A stretch of DNA of 64,000 bases from Chrysopilus asiliformis (GCA_964034945.1 OZ035960.1:86366148-86430147), one strand, 5' to 3'; positions 10,068 through 21,549 are shown, counted from the first letter of the stretch. Translations and numbers: made by a program. Notes: generated by a model not told the origin, from the letters alone.

Positions 10068-11712
10068 ATCACAAAGTGACTGTCCAAATAATTCACCACT
10101 CTGAAATTATACTGAGGTGATTTTTTTTGTTACTGTGACGTGTTTGACGTGTGGTGTTATCGGTCACAACGTCAGAATAAATGCGTTAATCATTCTTTAC
10201 TCGTATATAATAGATTTTTCTATAGAGCGATTTTCTTAAAATTATTTAAAACTTTTCTACAAATAAACATGTATTTAAACAAGCTTTACAACTTCAATAG
10301 CGATTTCTTTTCTTATTTTTTTAATTGAGTTTTTTGGTTCATTTGGTTTGGATATTCAGATATTTTGCAATAAAATTAATTCACTGCCATTAATTATGTA
10401 AATTAATTTTCGCGCGCGCCAACAGACTTCTCTCATTTCATGGCTTCCATTAAATTAAATTATACAACGGTGCCATGTTATGTGTTCGTAATTTTACGGT
10501 TTAACTACACACTCCATCGCGGTTTTGTTAACGCTTTGCTCCTCATTTACCTCTTATTTTCGCCCATTCTTCTACTGCTTCTAGATGTGCGCAAGGATGA
10601 CAAACAAACAGGCGAATAAACTAACGAATATAATGAAGAACAACAGGGCAGGAGGATGTATTGCAACATATTCGCATATTATTTATAATATATGGGAAGA
10701 ATTTAACCAACCAACCAAGCATTCTCTAACCAACCAATGGGTTAAATTCTCTAGACTTGAATAAATATTTTTGTGTTTTTCTCTTATTTATATCTACATT
10801 TGAATTTTTGGATCAACAACGTAAATTTTGTCGAAAATTTATGGAAAGTGCTTAGGCTTACGCCTACGTACAGAAGACTTTTGAAGATTTTCTCAAACAT
10901 GCGAAATACCCATACTAGCAACAGAATTCCCTCATATCATCTAATAATGGATTGATTTCTTTAAATTCCTGAGCTGTTAAAAAACATAATTATAAAATAT
11001 ACCTGTGTATCAGTGACTTTTTTCTTTAAATTTTTGTTAATGATCAAAAATTTTTGTAAGTTTGATTGAGTATTCGCTGCTGTTTATAATCGGGGCTTGG
11101 CAGGAAGAGTGCCATATGGAAGAGAAATCAAATAAAAATTTCTTACCCATTATTTAATTGGCAGTAGATTGTGATTTAAGTCTTCCTTTATAAAAACAAA
11201 AGAAAAAATTTCAATACAATAAATTAAAAATTGTGGCAGGATTTCATCTGGTTTCCTCTCGGATTTCTTTTATAAATTGTTACAAGTTTCGGTGTAGCCA
11301 TTTATATAATTATTCTTCCTGTATTGCGGTTTGTATTAAAAAAAAATGTCAAATAAATATTCATTACAGTCAAAAATATTTAAACTTTGGAAAGAGATCA
11401 GCAGGAAATTAGTGAAAATTAAGTTAACGAGGGAAACCATAAAATAATTTCCTATTCTTTTGCCAAGTAACGGAGATTGTAATTACGGGCATGTACTATA
11501 TTTCGTTTTAATTGATAAGTCAGGCTACCCTCGTGTGTTTTAATTATGAATATCGCTGTAAAAGTTTGTAATTAAACAGAAGATCCCTTTGGAAAATTGT
11601 TTCTTTTCCAGCAGCGCTGGTACGGGTGAGACTATATTTCATAACAAAATCTCATTATGAACTATTTCAAATTTATAGCCAAAAATTCCTTTTCTAGAAG
11701 CTATATAATATA
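10068..11712. other. unique AT-rich DNA, no gene seen
   Basis: No supported coding region or RNA gene. Near 10697-10752 an inverted GAATTTAACC/GGTTAAATTC pair brackets repeated CCAACCAA, possibly a small decayed MITE. Confidence 0.4.
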
Positions 11713-11986
11713 CACTCAGAAAAATGTCCAGGTCAACTTTTCGTCAGGTTAACTCTGACCTTACAGAGGTGTCTGTAAGCCAGCTAGCGGTCAGAGTTAA
11801 CCTATCTAAGGTCAACTCGTGCAGCTCCCAATGCCCTACTTCACCTGCTGGTGGCTTAATTTCAGAATTTCTCCGACCGCAGGTCAACTCAGTTTTACTT
11901 GCCCACATGCAGGCGAACGCGCGCCTACCTGAGGCCAATTACGCCGTATGTAGGTCGTCGAGTTAGCCTCCATTTTTCTGAGTGTA
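11711..11986. mobile_element. 272-bp TA-flanked MITE (Tc1/mariner type)
   Basis: A perfect inverted repeat CACTCAGAAAAATG / CATTTTTCTGAGTG bounds 11713-11984 and is flanked by TA on both sides. The interior is notably GC-richer than the surroundings and contains paired AGAGTTAACCT / AGGTTAACTCT motifs. The 80- and 64-residue ORFs on opposite strands within it overlap almost completely and have no recognisable domain, so I read them as chance ORFs. Confidence 0.75.
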
Positions 11987-12300
11987 TTCTTTTTAAAACA
12001 TCGGATGATTTTGAAGTGCAAAATCACTGCATCATAGACGATTCTTGCAGGATTATTCTTAAAATCCCTAGCTGAAAGAATTTGACTTTTAAAATGTCTT
12101 TTTAGTAATCATTTACAAAATACGTCTCATTAAACAATGACTGAATTTGAATTACACTTCCTGGGATTCTTAACTAAAGTGTCAATTGTTTGTTATTGAA
12201 CTTTGTGCATATTTAAAGTTATAAAGAAATTATTTAGGAATTGGGTTGAAAATTCCGAAAGTGAATATAGAACATCGAAACAGGAAGGAAGGACATTGGG
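11987..12300. other. AT-rich DNA, no gene seen
   Basis: No feature recognised. If the minus-strand coding candidate at 12301 is real, this would be its 3' untranslated side. No AATAAA on that strand is obvious close to the stop. Confidence 0.3.
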
Positions 12301-12640
12301 TTAGCACCCCGTAAAGCGGCGCGTGCTTTTTAATTTTGACGTGTGCCCACCAACCGTTGCTGCCTTTCGTTTGTCAAGAGACTGTTTGGATGCGGTTCCG
12401 CTAGTATTCAAATACGGAACTGTTTGAGCTGTGGCACTTGTAGAGTACTGAAAAACCCGGATGCAATAAATTTTTGCTAGCCCTTTTACACGATATCTCA
12501 CTGCCTTTTAGATTTCGCACTTACTTGAAGTTTTCTATGACTATTCTTTGCTAGAGAAGCGTAGAATTTGAATCGTACAGCAAATTTTTTTTTGAAGGAT
12601 ATTCGTATCGGAAATAGGAAAAATATAAATAAAACGAAGA
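12301..12640 (-). CDS. unidentified two-exon coding candidate (terminal exons)
   Basis: On the minus strand a GC-richer ORF at 12447-12301 reads YSTSATAQTVPYLNTSG, continues KQSLDKRKAATVGG, and ends RRFTGC-stop. Directly upstream is a possible 77-bp intron (12524-12448) with a strong donor GTAAGT and acceptor GGGTTTTTCAG. Joining them keeps the frame open upstream through AKNSHRKLQ and further into lower-complexity sequence. The intron size suits small dipteran introns. I recognise no domain or homologue and no start codon is assigned. It could be the last exons of a host gene or a chance ORF. Evidence is composition plus splice-like signals only. Confidence 0.25.
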
Positions 12641-13005
12641 ATATGTTTTCAATTTAGGCACATGGGTTTCTAAGGACATCTGTAGTAGCTGTTGCGGTGC
12701 GTCATATTATCTCTTGTTTTTATTTTTATTGTTGGAAGTGTTCAAAGGTGGCACAGAACCCTTACCAGGATAAATCGCTTTATTAGATAAGGGTGACATA
12801 TTTATTGCGCAGCAGGCCCCAGCATCAATGATAGTACAAGAATAAAGAGCTGTAATAAGTATGGAGGGTGTGACATAGTAAAGATTTTTATCTGTCTGTG
12901 ACATTTTATAGGATTAATATTCACGCGAAAATTTCTCAAAATTTTGAAGATTTTTTGATACATTTTGAATTTATCTAAAGTAAATTGTTATAGCTATTTC
13001 AATTA

Positions 13006-13272
13006 TTAACCCTCATACTGTCCTCGGGTCATTTCTGACCCAAATTCGATTTTAATTAAACGTATCTTCTCAACTACATGAACAATGTTTGTATGGTGTA
13101 GGCTCTGTGAACAAATTTCTTTTGAATACCGAAAACAATAATCTATTTGTTCATATTTTAATCCATTGAAGAGCACTGTAGTCTTCATGGGTCATAAATG
13201 GGTCATAATGGGTCATTCTTGACCCACGAAGACATCATACGTTATTTTTCTTAAGGACAGTATGAGGGTTAA
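13006..13272. mobile_element. piggyBac-like MITE, 259 bp, TTAA-flanked
   Basis: TTAA precedes CCCTCATACTGTCCT at 13010, and its inverse AGGACAGTATGAGGG ends at 13268 before TTAA. The perfect 15-bp inverted ends and TTAA duplication are piggyBac hallmarks. GGGTCATTTCTGACCC lies just inside the left end, and a GGGTCA/TGACCC set lies inside the right. The 60-residue minus-strand ORF is not supported as a gene. Confidence 0.85.
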
Positions 13273-13365
13273 TTATTACAGATTTTCCAGGTTAAATTTC
13301 TTAAATCCTGCTGTGTGATCAGTATCACGGAAAGGCAGACAACATTAAAAATTAATTAAAAATTA

Positions 13366-13919
13366 AAACATAACAAAAGCTATAATTGCCAAGCTCGCAA
13401 TTATTGAAAACCCGTATATTGTTTTAAGTGAACGGCGAACAGTTGTATCAAAATTCCACTTTGAAGTCAAATTTTCCAATAAGATTTTTTTAAATTTATT
13501 CCAATCGGATTTTGATGTATGGGAGTTTTATATAGAATCATATCTTAAATAACTTTTGTTCTTGGACTTTTATGATAAGATGCACCGTTTTTAAGATATT
13601 CGCAAAAAACGTTTTCGTTCGTATGGGGGGTACTCTCCCTAATGGTCTATTTTTGCCCATGAACGAACTTAGCCTCGCATTTTACGAAAAACGAATCTGC
13701 GCAAATTTTCAAGTCTGTAGCTTAATCCGTGCGCACGCAATCCGCGCCACAGACGTACGGACAGACAGACGGACGGACGGACAAACATGCATAATTCAAT
13801 TTTTTTATCATTCTAAACACACTGGTGTAATTCATTTTTGTGTGTGATAACGGGATCTTGGCGTTACAAACGGTAAGGCAAAGTTAATATACCCTTTGGT
13901 TTCACCATACGGGTATAAT
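13366..13919 (-). mobile_element. Helentron copy E
   Basis: Complete in outline on the minus strand: plus-strand order is AAAACATAACAAAAGC, a mutated hairpin (TTGCCAAGCTCGCAA), a damaged subterminal motif, GGATTTTGATGTATGG, a short GGAC/AGAC tract (about 13757-13786), and CACCATACGGGTATA. The shorter microsatellite and broken hairpin suggest an older copy. Confidence 0.78.
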
Positions 13920-14318
13920 AAATAAACAAGATCTATAACATTTTGATTCAATGCATAGGCGGAAACGCCTAAAGACACTTTTCGTTACTTGAATCCTGTG
14001 TAAACACCTCAAGAGGTTTTAGAGTTTGTTTGTTTCTTTTTAGGTTTAGTTTTTTCAGGTTTTTTTCACTTAGGTTTTCTATTATTAATTAATATTTTTT
14101 ATTTTAAACTTTTTTATTTTTTTGGTCCAAACCGACTTTTCTAACTCCTCCCACATGATATACCTTGAGAACCGTTAAATATAAGTAAAAACTGTTAAAG
14201 CAAAAAATGTAGAAAATTTCATTTCCTATAAATTTTGTTGTATACATTTTTTCATGAAAGTGCATAGGTTTTGAAAGATTTTTAAAAGACCGAATTTGTT
14301 CAAATATTTTGAGAACCA

Positions 14319-15143
14319 TTAAGGTGCCTGTCCACATGAGAGTAAATACGCGAGTAACTCTCAAAAACTTTTGAGAGTTACTCGCAGGAGGTTGTCCATT
14401 TGAGAGTTAATTTCGGCGATTTTTCTATCGCAAGCTCTCGGCGAGTTTCTAGCGGGACGCACTTTCGCGAAAACACTTCAGACCCTGTCCATTTGAGAGT
14501 GATGCACGACTGAAAGTGGAAAGTAATTGAAATGTCATCGCATTACAGGAAGGTTGCAGTAGCTGTGATTATCCTAATAGACAAACAAGAGACAAACAAT
14601 ATCAGCAAAAAAAAGTGCTGGGTTAAGTCCTGGATTCAAAGGAGAAATCTTTTGGGTGCAGGGAAAAGTCTAATAAGAGAATTGCAAATTGAAGACGAGA
14701 ATTTAGAAATTTTTGTAGATTAACAAGTTCGGAAATATATTTTTTTATTAAAATTTTCGGACCGGTTGTCGTCAAAAAACTACAAAAATGAAAGAACGGT
14801 ATTCGTCACATTTAACATTCCACAGAATTTCGTTCACTTCATACAGTTCGATTAACTTTTTAATCTCCTCCGGTTACCAATATCTTGATTTTTTTGACAT
14901 CTTGCTTTGGCGAGTTCTCGAGAACGACTCGAAAAATTCAAACGCCGTTCGTATCTGGGGAGTTACTCTCCGAGAGTTCAGTGGATGGAGGCGTGTCCAC
15001 TAGAGAGTAGAATCACTTTTGACAACTCGCAGAAACTAGCTCGCGAGTTTCTGCGAGCGACTCTCAGAGACGTGTCCATTTGCGAGTAGCTGCTATCGAG
15101 AGGTTCCAACCGGAATTTAGTCTCATGTGGACAGGCACCTTTA
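14319..15143 (+). mobile_element. PIF/Harbinger element, 819 bp, internally deleted
   Basis: TIRs AGGTGCCTGTCCACATGAGA at 14322 and its perfect inverse ending at 15140 are flanked by TTA on both sides. A 3-bp TTA/TAA TSD is diagnostic for PIF/Harbinger. Long subterminal regions repeat GAGAGTTACTCGC and CGCGAG motifs. It keeps only the first part of a transposase, so it is non-autonomous. A truncated relative lies at 38692-39403 in the opposite orientation. Confidence 0.9.
14532..14726 (+). pseudogene. N-terminal stub of Harbinger transposase
   Basis: The 63-residue ORF contains KKKCWVKSWIQRRNLLGAG followed by SLIRELQIEDENLEIF. This matches the conserved N-terminal block of HARBI1/PIF transposases (basic-W-V-x-x-W-x-x-R-R, then L-x-x-E-L-x-x-E-D). 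Full proteins are several hundred residues with a DDE nuclease core, and here the reading stops soon after this block. The start ATG at 14532 is the first in frame and lies within the TIR-bounded element. It cannot encode an active transposase. Confidence 0.75.
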
Positions 15144-15297
15144 GAGATAAAAAAAAACAGTTAAGGCAAAAAATGTAGATTTCGTACTGATCAGAAATTT
15201 TCTATCTGTCCCCGGTCTCGAGTCGGTCTCCGTCATGAGTAAAGACTTATAACTAAATTCAAAGAAAATAAAATTTCATGCATTCTGCCCTTTAATG

Positions 15298-15727
15298 GTT
15301 TTTATACCCGTATGGTGAAACCAAAGGGTATATTAACTTTGCCTTACCGTTTGTAACGCCAAGATCCCGTCATCACACAAAAAAATGAATTATACCAGTG
15401 TGTTTAGAATGATAATTAATTTTTGCATGTCCGTCCGTCCGTCTGTGGCGCGAATTGAGCTAGAGACTTGAAATTTTACGCAGATTCGTTTTTCGTAAAA
15501 TGCAAGGCTAAGTCGTTAATGGGAAAAAATGGACCATTAGCGGGGTTACCCCCCCCCCCCCCCCATACGAACGAAAACGATTTTTGTGAATATCTCAAAA
15601 ACGGTGAATCTTATGAAAAAAGTGCCAGAATAAAAGTTATTTTGGATATCATTTTACATAAAACTCCCATACATCAAAATCCGATTTTAAAAAATCTTAT
15701 TGAAAAGTTTGACTTCAAAGTGAAATA
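15298..15727 (+). mobile_element. Helentron copy F, degenerate and 3'-truncated
   Basis: It starts TTTTTATACCCGTATGG, has only a short GTCCGTCCGTCCGTCTG tract (15427-15443), and a poly-C run where other copies read GGTACCCCCC. It stops after TTTGACTTCAAAGTGAAAT. The 3' inverted motif and hairpin are missing. At 15735-15775 it abuts GCAGAGGTAAGGTTTACGT and TGATCACAACTGATATT, which is the end sequence of Helentron-like family 2. Confidence 0.72.
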
Positions 15728-15775
15728 AATATTGCAGAGGTAAGGTTTACGTTGATCACAACTGATATTTGATAA

Positions 15776-17390
15776 AGGTAACGGTTTTATTAGTTCAACT
15801 TAAAATATGGGTAGTAATTACCTTGTGAACTGCCCTGGAATTAATATAGATATTCTGAACGTTATATTCAAATGCTTGCAACGTAATGCGATATGAAATA
15901 TACTGCTGGCTAGTGGGTAAAAAATTCTCATGATAGGTGCGACATTTGAATTTTTGACGTTTGTTGCTTCACAAAATCTGCACAAAAGGCTCACCCAGTC
16001 ATTATTTCTGCCCTTCAACGACGCAGCGAAAAAAGATTTCGGTTATGCGGTAATTATTGTTATTAACATCGTCTATACTTTTAACCGAAAAGGGGATAAT
16101 CACTCTGTCGTACAATCTTTAAGAAAGAGAAAATTTTCTCGACATTCAAAAAAGGAATCGCAATCACAATTGATGCGAATATAATGTGAGTTGTAGATGC
16201 TATGAAAATTTTCACTTCTTTACAATTCAGTAGTTTGACTTTAAAATGGAACACAGAAATTTGATACTTCGGCCGGAAGTTAAGGAACAAAACACCATAG
16301 GGACGCTTTGAACCTGATTTTACCTTTGATTATTGACTAAATGACTAAATTTGGCTTAGGGTTCGCGATCGTGTCGTTAGTCCATAGTTGAATGCAATAT
16401 TATTCCACAAATGGAAATGTTTAGCCCTTAAACTAAAGAGAACATCGTCCTTTTAAATTATCGCACCGGGTTTATTATTTTCCCTTGTACAAAAGTTTTT
16501 GTATGAAATATGTTTGTGCTGGTTGTGAATATTTTGCTTATTTTAAGGGACTCGACGTTTGTTCTTTGCTTTGTGTTCTTGCATAGAGGACGAAATTCTT
16601 TGAAGTCTATGAAAATTCGGTATAAAGTCATTATGGCAATTTTCCAGTACGGCTTTACAACTAAAATACGTCAATTTTGAACAATAAAGGGTGGATATGA
16701 CGAATAATTTTCCCACAATTAGTACTTATGGAGAGTTTTTTGCTGTTTTTTTTGAATCATGAAAAACAAAAGGAACAATTGATGAAGGTGCATCGATAAA
16801 CGATTAAAAAAAATAAAATTTCTGAAATGTCCACGAAAGCATTGGAATGGAAAATAATCAGAATATAAGACGCGAAGCCATGCTTAAAGTGAGCAACTTG
16901 TTATAAACTGAATAAACTACGTAAATAAATCCTCCCATTTTCATTGTTTAGTATGGCTTGAAGTTGAGCAATCGTTTGAAATAAAATTCTTACCACATAA
17001 TTTGTACTTAAAGGATTTTGTTAGTGAAATTGATTTTTTTTGACAGTTTAAAAAAAAGTAGGCCATATTGATCGGAAATTCAAAAAAACTAAACTGTATT
17101 TTATTGTAAACTCAGGAACTATAAATACTAAGACAAAATTTTTGAAATAATGGTGCAAAGTCGATTTTTCGAATTTTTTGATAAAATCTGCCACATTTTT
17201 TAAAATTGAAAGTACATTGGCCAAAGGCAAGTTTAACCTTCTTTCAGTATATTGGGGTTGTAAACGATCTTAATGAAAAGTTAACGAGTGAACCGATTTC
17301 AACGATTGTTTTTGAGCTCGTGTAGATTTTTTGAAGTCGTAAAATCGGCACACCTGGACTAAACACATTTTAGGCACAAAAATAGAAGCA
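15776..17390. other. AT-rich DNA, no gene supported
   Basis: Overlapping ORFs of 60-84 residues on both strands at 15818-16290 lack recognisable domains. Nothing else is assigned. Confidence 0.4.
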
Positions 17391-17684
17391 TTCCATGTAA
17401 CCAAAATAAGTTACGTTACGGTAGTATACTTTGGTGGCTGTAACCGATTAGTAACGTTACAGTTATCGTTGTGCTACCGTAAACGCCCCACTTTTTGTTA
17501 CCTAAGTTACAAATAAGTAACTGAGTTTTAAATAACCTTGTAATAAAATAATTAAATATTTAAAAAAAAAGTAAAATAAAATGTGTAACCATGTAACTGG
17601 AAGCAAAGCTTTTAATGTGCAATGTGGGTAAAAACTTTGTAACAAGACAAATAGATTATTTTAACTTAAATAGATTATTGTAAC

Positions 17685-18241
17685 TAAAGGGTTTTTCAAC
17701 AAGGACATAACAATTTTGTATTTGAATAAAAACGCACCCTAAAATTTTTTTTATGATCTGGCAATGCTAAAACGTCAGTCAAGGTTTACATTTTTTATTT
17801 TTAAGTTTTTTTTTTAGGTTTACATGCCACACAGCTGGTCAAACAATTGATCTATTGAAGGAGAAGTTCGGTAATCTCGAGAAATGGTCCGGTCGAATGG
17901 CCACCTCGCTCATGCGATTTAACGCCGTTGAATTTCTTTTTATGGGGTTATGTTAAGTCGTTGGTTTATGCCAACAAGCCAACAACGTTAGAGGAGCTCA
18001 GGAACAATATCGAACGCGAAATTGCCAACGTTCCGGCCGATATGTGTGGAAGAGTGGTGGAAAATTGGCTCTAAAGAATCAATCTGCAAACGTGCTCGCG
18101 GTGGCCATATGAACGACATCGAATTTCATACTTAAATGTAACATGTCCACTACACCTGGAATAAATTTCAGCCCGATATCTCAATTATTCTGTGCTTTAT
18201 TTAAATACAAAATTGTTATGCCCTTGTTGAAAGACCCGATA
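17685..18241 (+). mobile_element. Tc1/mariner deletion derivative, 553 bp, copy 1
   Basis: Flanked by TA. The left end AAGGGTTTTTCAACAAGGAC and right end GTTATGCCCTTGTTGAAAGA followed by CCCGA form TIRs of about 30 bp. Length 17687-18239 is 553 bp, identical to copy 2 at 24717-25269 in the opposite orientation. The interior retains the transposase C-terminus: codons for LNFFLWGYVKSLVYANKP-like sequence, ELRNNIEREIANVPADMC and HMNDIEFHT, interrupted by a stop after ENWL. Confidence 0.9.
17870..18136 (+). pseudogene. Tc1/mariner transposase C-terminal fragment
   Basis: The reading frame follows the C-terminal third of a Tc1/mariner DDE transposase. It includes the FFLWGYVKSLVYA block that in this superfamily follows the last catalytic acidic residue, then EELRNNIEREI and a C-terminal GGHMNDIEFHT. 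A stop codon after GTGGAAAATTGGCTC (ENWL-stop) breaks it. The catalytic first and second aspartates are deleted, so there is no nuclease activity. Confidence 0.7.
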
Positions 18242-18579
18242 CAAGGCAACTCATTAGCAACTGGTTACTTTGTTACTTCGGTTACTTTGTTACATTGGTT
18301 GCAAAAAATTACATGGAATACGAAAGGGGCCTGAAAACTTGATTACTGCATAGTTTTTCAAGGTTTTAGCTAGTTCTAAACAAAAATCATCCCCATAAGC
18401 AGTGAAAGTTCCCAAGGGCAAAGATTTCAGTCCGGCTATAAAATGTTTTCGCATTTAAAATTGTAACTAAGAATTTTGTTATAGGAAATCTGTCCGTTTA
18501 AAGGAAGAGTTCGCCAGTGGAACCAAGAGATCTATCACTGTACAGTGTACATTAAAAAGCTTACTGAAGTATTCGGAAA

Positions 18580-19112
18580 TATGAAAAAATATCAACTGTG
18601 ATCAACACAAAACTTTCCTCTGCAATATTTAGTTTCGGAAAAAAAATGTAAAAAATAATCTTTTTTCAAGTATCTCAAGAACCGTTAAAGATACGTAAAA
18701 ATCGTTTAAGGAAAAAATGTGGGAAATTTTATTTTCTTTGAAGTTGGTTAGTGAATTTTTTCTCAAAAGGGCATAGTTTTCGAGAAATTTTCCAAATACT
18801 CTACTTTTCAAAAATATTGTATTGAGGTACCCGTTACAGCTAACGGTACTTTTCCAAAAGTTGATAGAAAACTACGATTTTTCGTTAAACTCATTTACGA
18901 AAAAAAATCAAGTCGCTAGCTTGACCCGTTCTCGAGTTATTTAAGATAACGTAAAACTGACAAATCCACAGACCGACGTCAATGTGGCAGGTTTTATCAA
19001 AAAATCTGTCTAGATGCACGGAGATCCTCATGATTTTACCTAAAATTGATTTCGTACTGATCAGGAAGTTTCTATCTGCCCGTGTTCTCAAGTCGGTCTC
19101 CGTCATCTCCGT
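18580..19112 (+). mobile_element. Helentron-like family 2, most complete copy
   Basis: Starting from the GTGATCAACAC tail and CTTTCCTCTGCAATATT, it runs through AAGAACCGTTAAAGATACG, GCGTATTCTCGAG-like sequence, a short decayed tetranucleotide stretch around 18960-19015 and GATTTCGTACTGATCAGG, to CGGTCTCCGTCATC. The order matches other family 2 copies. The strand label only indicates orientation relative to them. Confidence 0.55.
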
Positions 19113-21235
19113 TCACAGGCACAAGAATAATTTATTCCGATTTAAGTTATTGGTTTGTCGAAAAAATTAAGAAAAAAAACCCACTGAACAAGCTTATCAT
19201 ACTCGTTTTCAGTACCTTTAACTAAAAAACATTGCATCGATTGAGCTGAAATTTTACGGTATATGTAATTATGTAGGACATACAGGCAAAGCGAAAACCA
19301 TATTTTTTATTGAAAATCGCACAAAAACCAAGGTTAAAATCAACAAACTTGACTTTACTTCCTCGTCGCACAATTGAAAGAAAATATATCAAACTTTTAA
19401 GGTTATGAAAGGTTTTGAGGTTAGGTGTAAAACTAATTTTTAGTAGAATACTGCTTCAAAAGGAATGGCCCGATTTTGCCCGATAAATTTCTTTATCGGG
19501 CAAAATCGGGCCATTTCTTTCTCCCTTCTCGATACAAATGGAAAAATTCTATCAAAATTCGGTTAGATCTCATTTAGAGTATATGAGGAGTGCTCCAGGT
19601 AATTGTAGCTTTTCTTATGTTTTGTAGTTAAACATCTTCATAAAAATTATGACGTAGCATTTGCCCGTGCATACGACGTCGACGCGACGTACTATCGCTC
19701 AAAGTTAAGAAATTGAATAATGTCAAACCTGTGCTATGCTTTCTTTAAATTATTTACTGACAAATAAGCGCCTTGCTGTGTTTAAAAAGAATTTATTTGA
19801 AAAGTGAAAGAAAAGATTGAAAAAAAAATCGCTTCAAGTCAATGCGTGTATAACTTTTAGCTTTAATCATTTAGACGCGCGTAGATAAATTAAACAAATT
19901 AATTAATTTTCAAGTAATCGACCGTTCCCATCTAACCAATTTGAGAGTCATTAAAATATCTTTAGCTAATTTACATTCGAGGGGAAAAAATTTAAAACCA
20001 TTCAATTCGGTTTTTATGTTAAAATACACGACATACGAACGATTGAGTAAAATAATGACCGAAACATTGAAAAACAGAAGAGATCCAAAAGCGTATGTGA
20101 ATGCTACATAAATTCATAGGCAGGCGCAGGACCAGACGCATGTATACAACCAATGATTTTTTTCCATATTTTACCTGTTGTTAAACATTTTAAAGGAGAA
20201 TTAAAATAAAAACAAAATATCAACGATTAAGCGACGAGAACTAAGACAAGACGCCCAGATTAGAAAAAAAATCTTAAGGGTGATTAAGGAACCGATTGAT
20301 CATCAATTATCATTCGTGGTTTGTCTGCTGCTAGATGTCAGGTTTCAAGATTTTATTTTTTTTTCTATTTATTTTGGTTTTTTGCAGATGAGCATTACAA
20401 TCAAAAGAGGTTATTGCTTAACTGGGAACTAAGCTTTAATATTCTGTTGCTAATTTTTGATGAGTTTTTCATTTCAACTTGCATGGTTGTCCAGATGTTG
20501 ACACACGATAAAAATTTGAATTCCTTTTGCTTGCCTCCTCTTAATTGTTTTTATATTTATAATACAAAAATTTATATTTAGTTAGCATAAACAAATAAAT
20601 TCAGAAATATGATTAAGGTAAGAAACATAACTTTAAAAGTTGTTGTTACTCTTTTCAAATAATATCAAGGCATAAATGTTTATAGGATTTTTTCATTTTA
20701 AAAGCTTTTATTTAGCTTGGTTTTGTATCTATCTGTCTGTCTGTCAGGGTCTAATTTTGCAATCTAATTTTGACCAACTTCCACTCATCCGAGTGACTTG
20801 CAATTTTGCACACACACGTAAGTCCGATGAAAATAGAATATTTTCACTACTTCGTCTTTGTAAGGATAATGGAAGGTCATGTAATTATCCTGTAATTAAT
20901 TATGTAATAGTGGATAACTAATAAATTGGTTTAAATATTTATAATTTGGAAATCAACATTTATTTTTTCCTTCATATCTGAAAAAGTAGAAGTGGTACAG
21001 CTAAACTACTGCCAGATTCGGATTTACCGGCCCTAAATTACCCAGCGAAGGCCATTAAATCGTGTGCACCAGAATGAATGTCGGCTTGTTTAATCAGTTT
21101 TGGTCGACTAAAGATCTCCTTCGACTAGTTAGTTGATCGAAAATAAGTTACATGCAGCCACCCCAGGTTTGACCCGGGCCCCGCTTTGCCTTGGGACGGC
21201 TCTGACTCTATTTCCATAATTCACAATTTATAGTA
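19113..21235. other. mostly unique AT-rich DNA; decayed repeat pieces
   Basis: No gene recognised. At 19465-19510 a short palindrome GCCCGATTTTGCCCGATAAA/TTTATCGGGCAAAATCGGGC stands in front of a relic of a Helentron 3' end (about 19510-19625, TGTAGCTTTTCTTATGTTTT). Near 20728-20745 TCTATCTGTCTGTCTGTC followed by GAGTGACTTGCAATTTTGC looks like another worn GTCY-bearing repeat. A GC-richer patch is at 21000-21215. Confidence 0.4.
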
Positions 21236-21549
21236 CAGACAAATCTCGATTATTTGAACACCCTTTATTTGAACTCCCAGTTATTTGAACCAATAATTTT
21301 TTTATTCACTACATGTTATTTAAACTTATGTTCTATAATTTGAACTTTTATAACAAATGAATCAAACCGAAAAAATGAGAAATTTATCAGAATTGATAAT
21401 TACGCAATATATGAATGAAATTTGGAAATCACCAGTTACCGGTAAAAATGTAAATAAAATAGTACCTATTTGATTACTCAAGTATATGCTGCTGAAACAA
21501 ATTTTTGTTGCGATTAGTTCAAATAATCGAGATTTTAAGTTTTTCACTG
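21236..21549. mobile_element. pogo/Tigger-like MITE
   Basis: The left side reads CAGACAAATCTCGATTATTTGAAC and the right side contains GTTCAAATAATCGAGATTTT and ends CACTG. The shared inverted core is AAATCTCGATTATTTGAAC, and TTTGAAC is repeated several times inside. TA precedes the left end but the right end is not clearly followed by TA, so the boundary there is uncertain. Confidence 0.55.

Larger units (their letters stand above)
14100..15245 (-). mobile_element. Helentron-like family 2 copy interrupted by a PIF/Harbinger element
   Basis: TTGAGAACCGTTAAATATAAG and a second GAGAACCATTA segment precede the insertion. After it come GAGATAAAAAAAAACAG, GATTTCGTACTGATCAG and CGGTCTCCGTCATGAG, all shared with 18660-19110. 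Removing 14322-15143 joins GAACCATTA to GAGATA, matching the uninterrupted GAACCGTTAGAGATACG at 61205. Confidence 0.6.
17391..18318. mobile_element. GTTAC-rich element with palindromic ends, host of a Tc1/mariner copy
   Basis: The block begins TTCCATGTAACC and ends TTACATGGAA, and both inner sides are rich in GTTAC/GTAAC motifs (for example TTACGTTACGG on the left and GGTTACTTTGTTACTTCGG on the right). The layout suggests a MITE with subterminal repeats, possibly hAT. No convincing TSD was found, so the superfamily is open. Confidence 0.45.

Noticed and set aside
11724..11966. 80-residue ORF and its 64-residue antisense partner
   Set aside because: Both lie wholly inside a TIR-bounded MITE and are open on both strands because of the GC-rich composition.
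15818..16290. Overlapping ORFs of 66-84 residues as exons
   Set aside because: Open on both strands, no domain, and only a weak donor-like signal; not enough to call.
21120..21215. GC-rich patch GACCCGGGCCCCGC as a promoter or CpG-type island
   Set aside because: Too short, with no adjacent coding start or core promoter motif.
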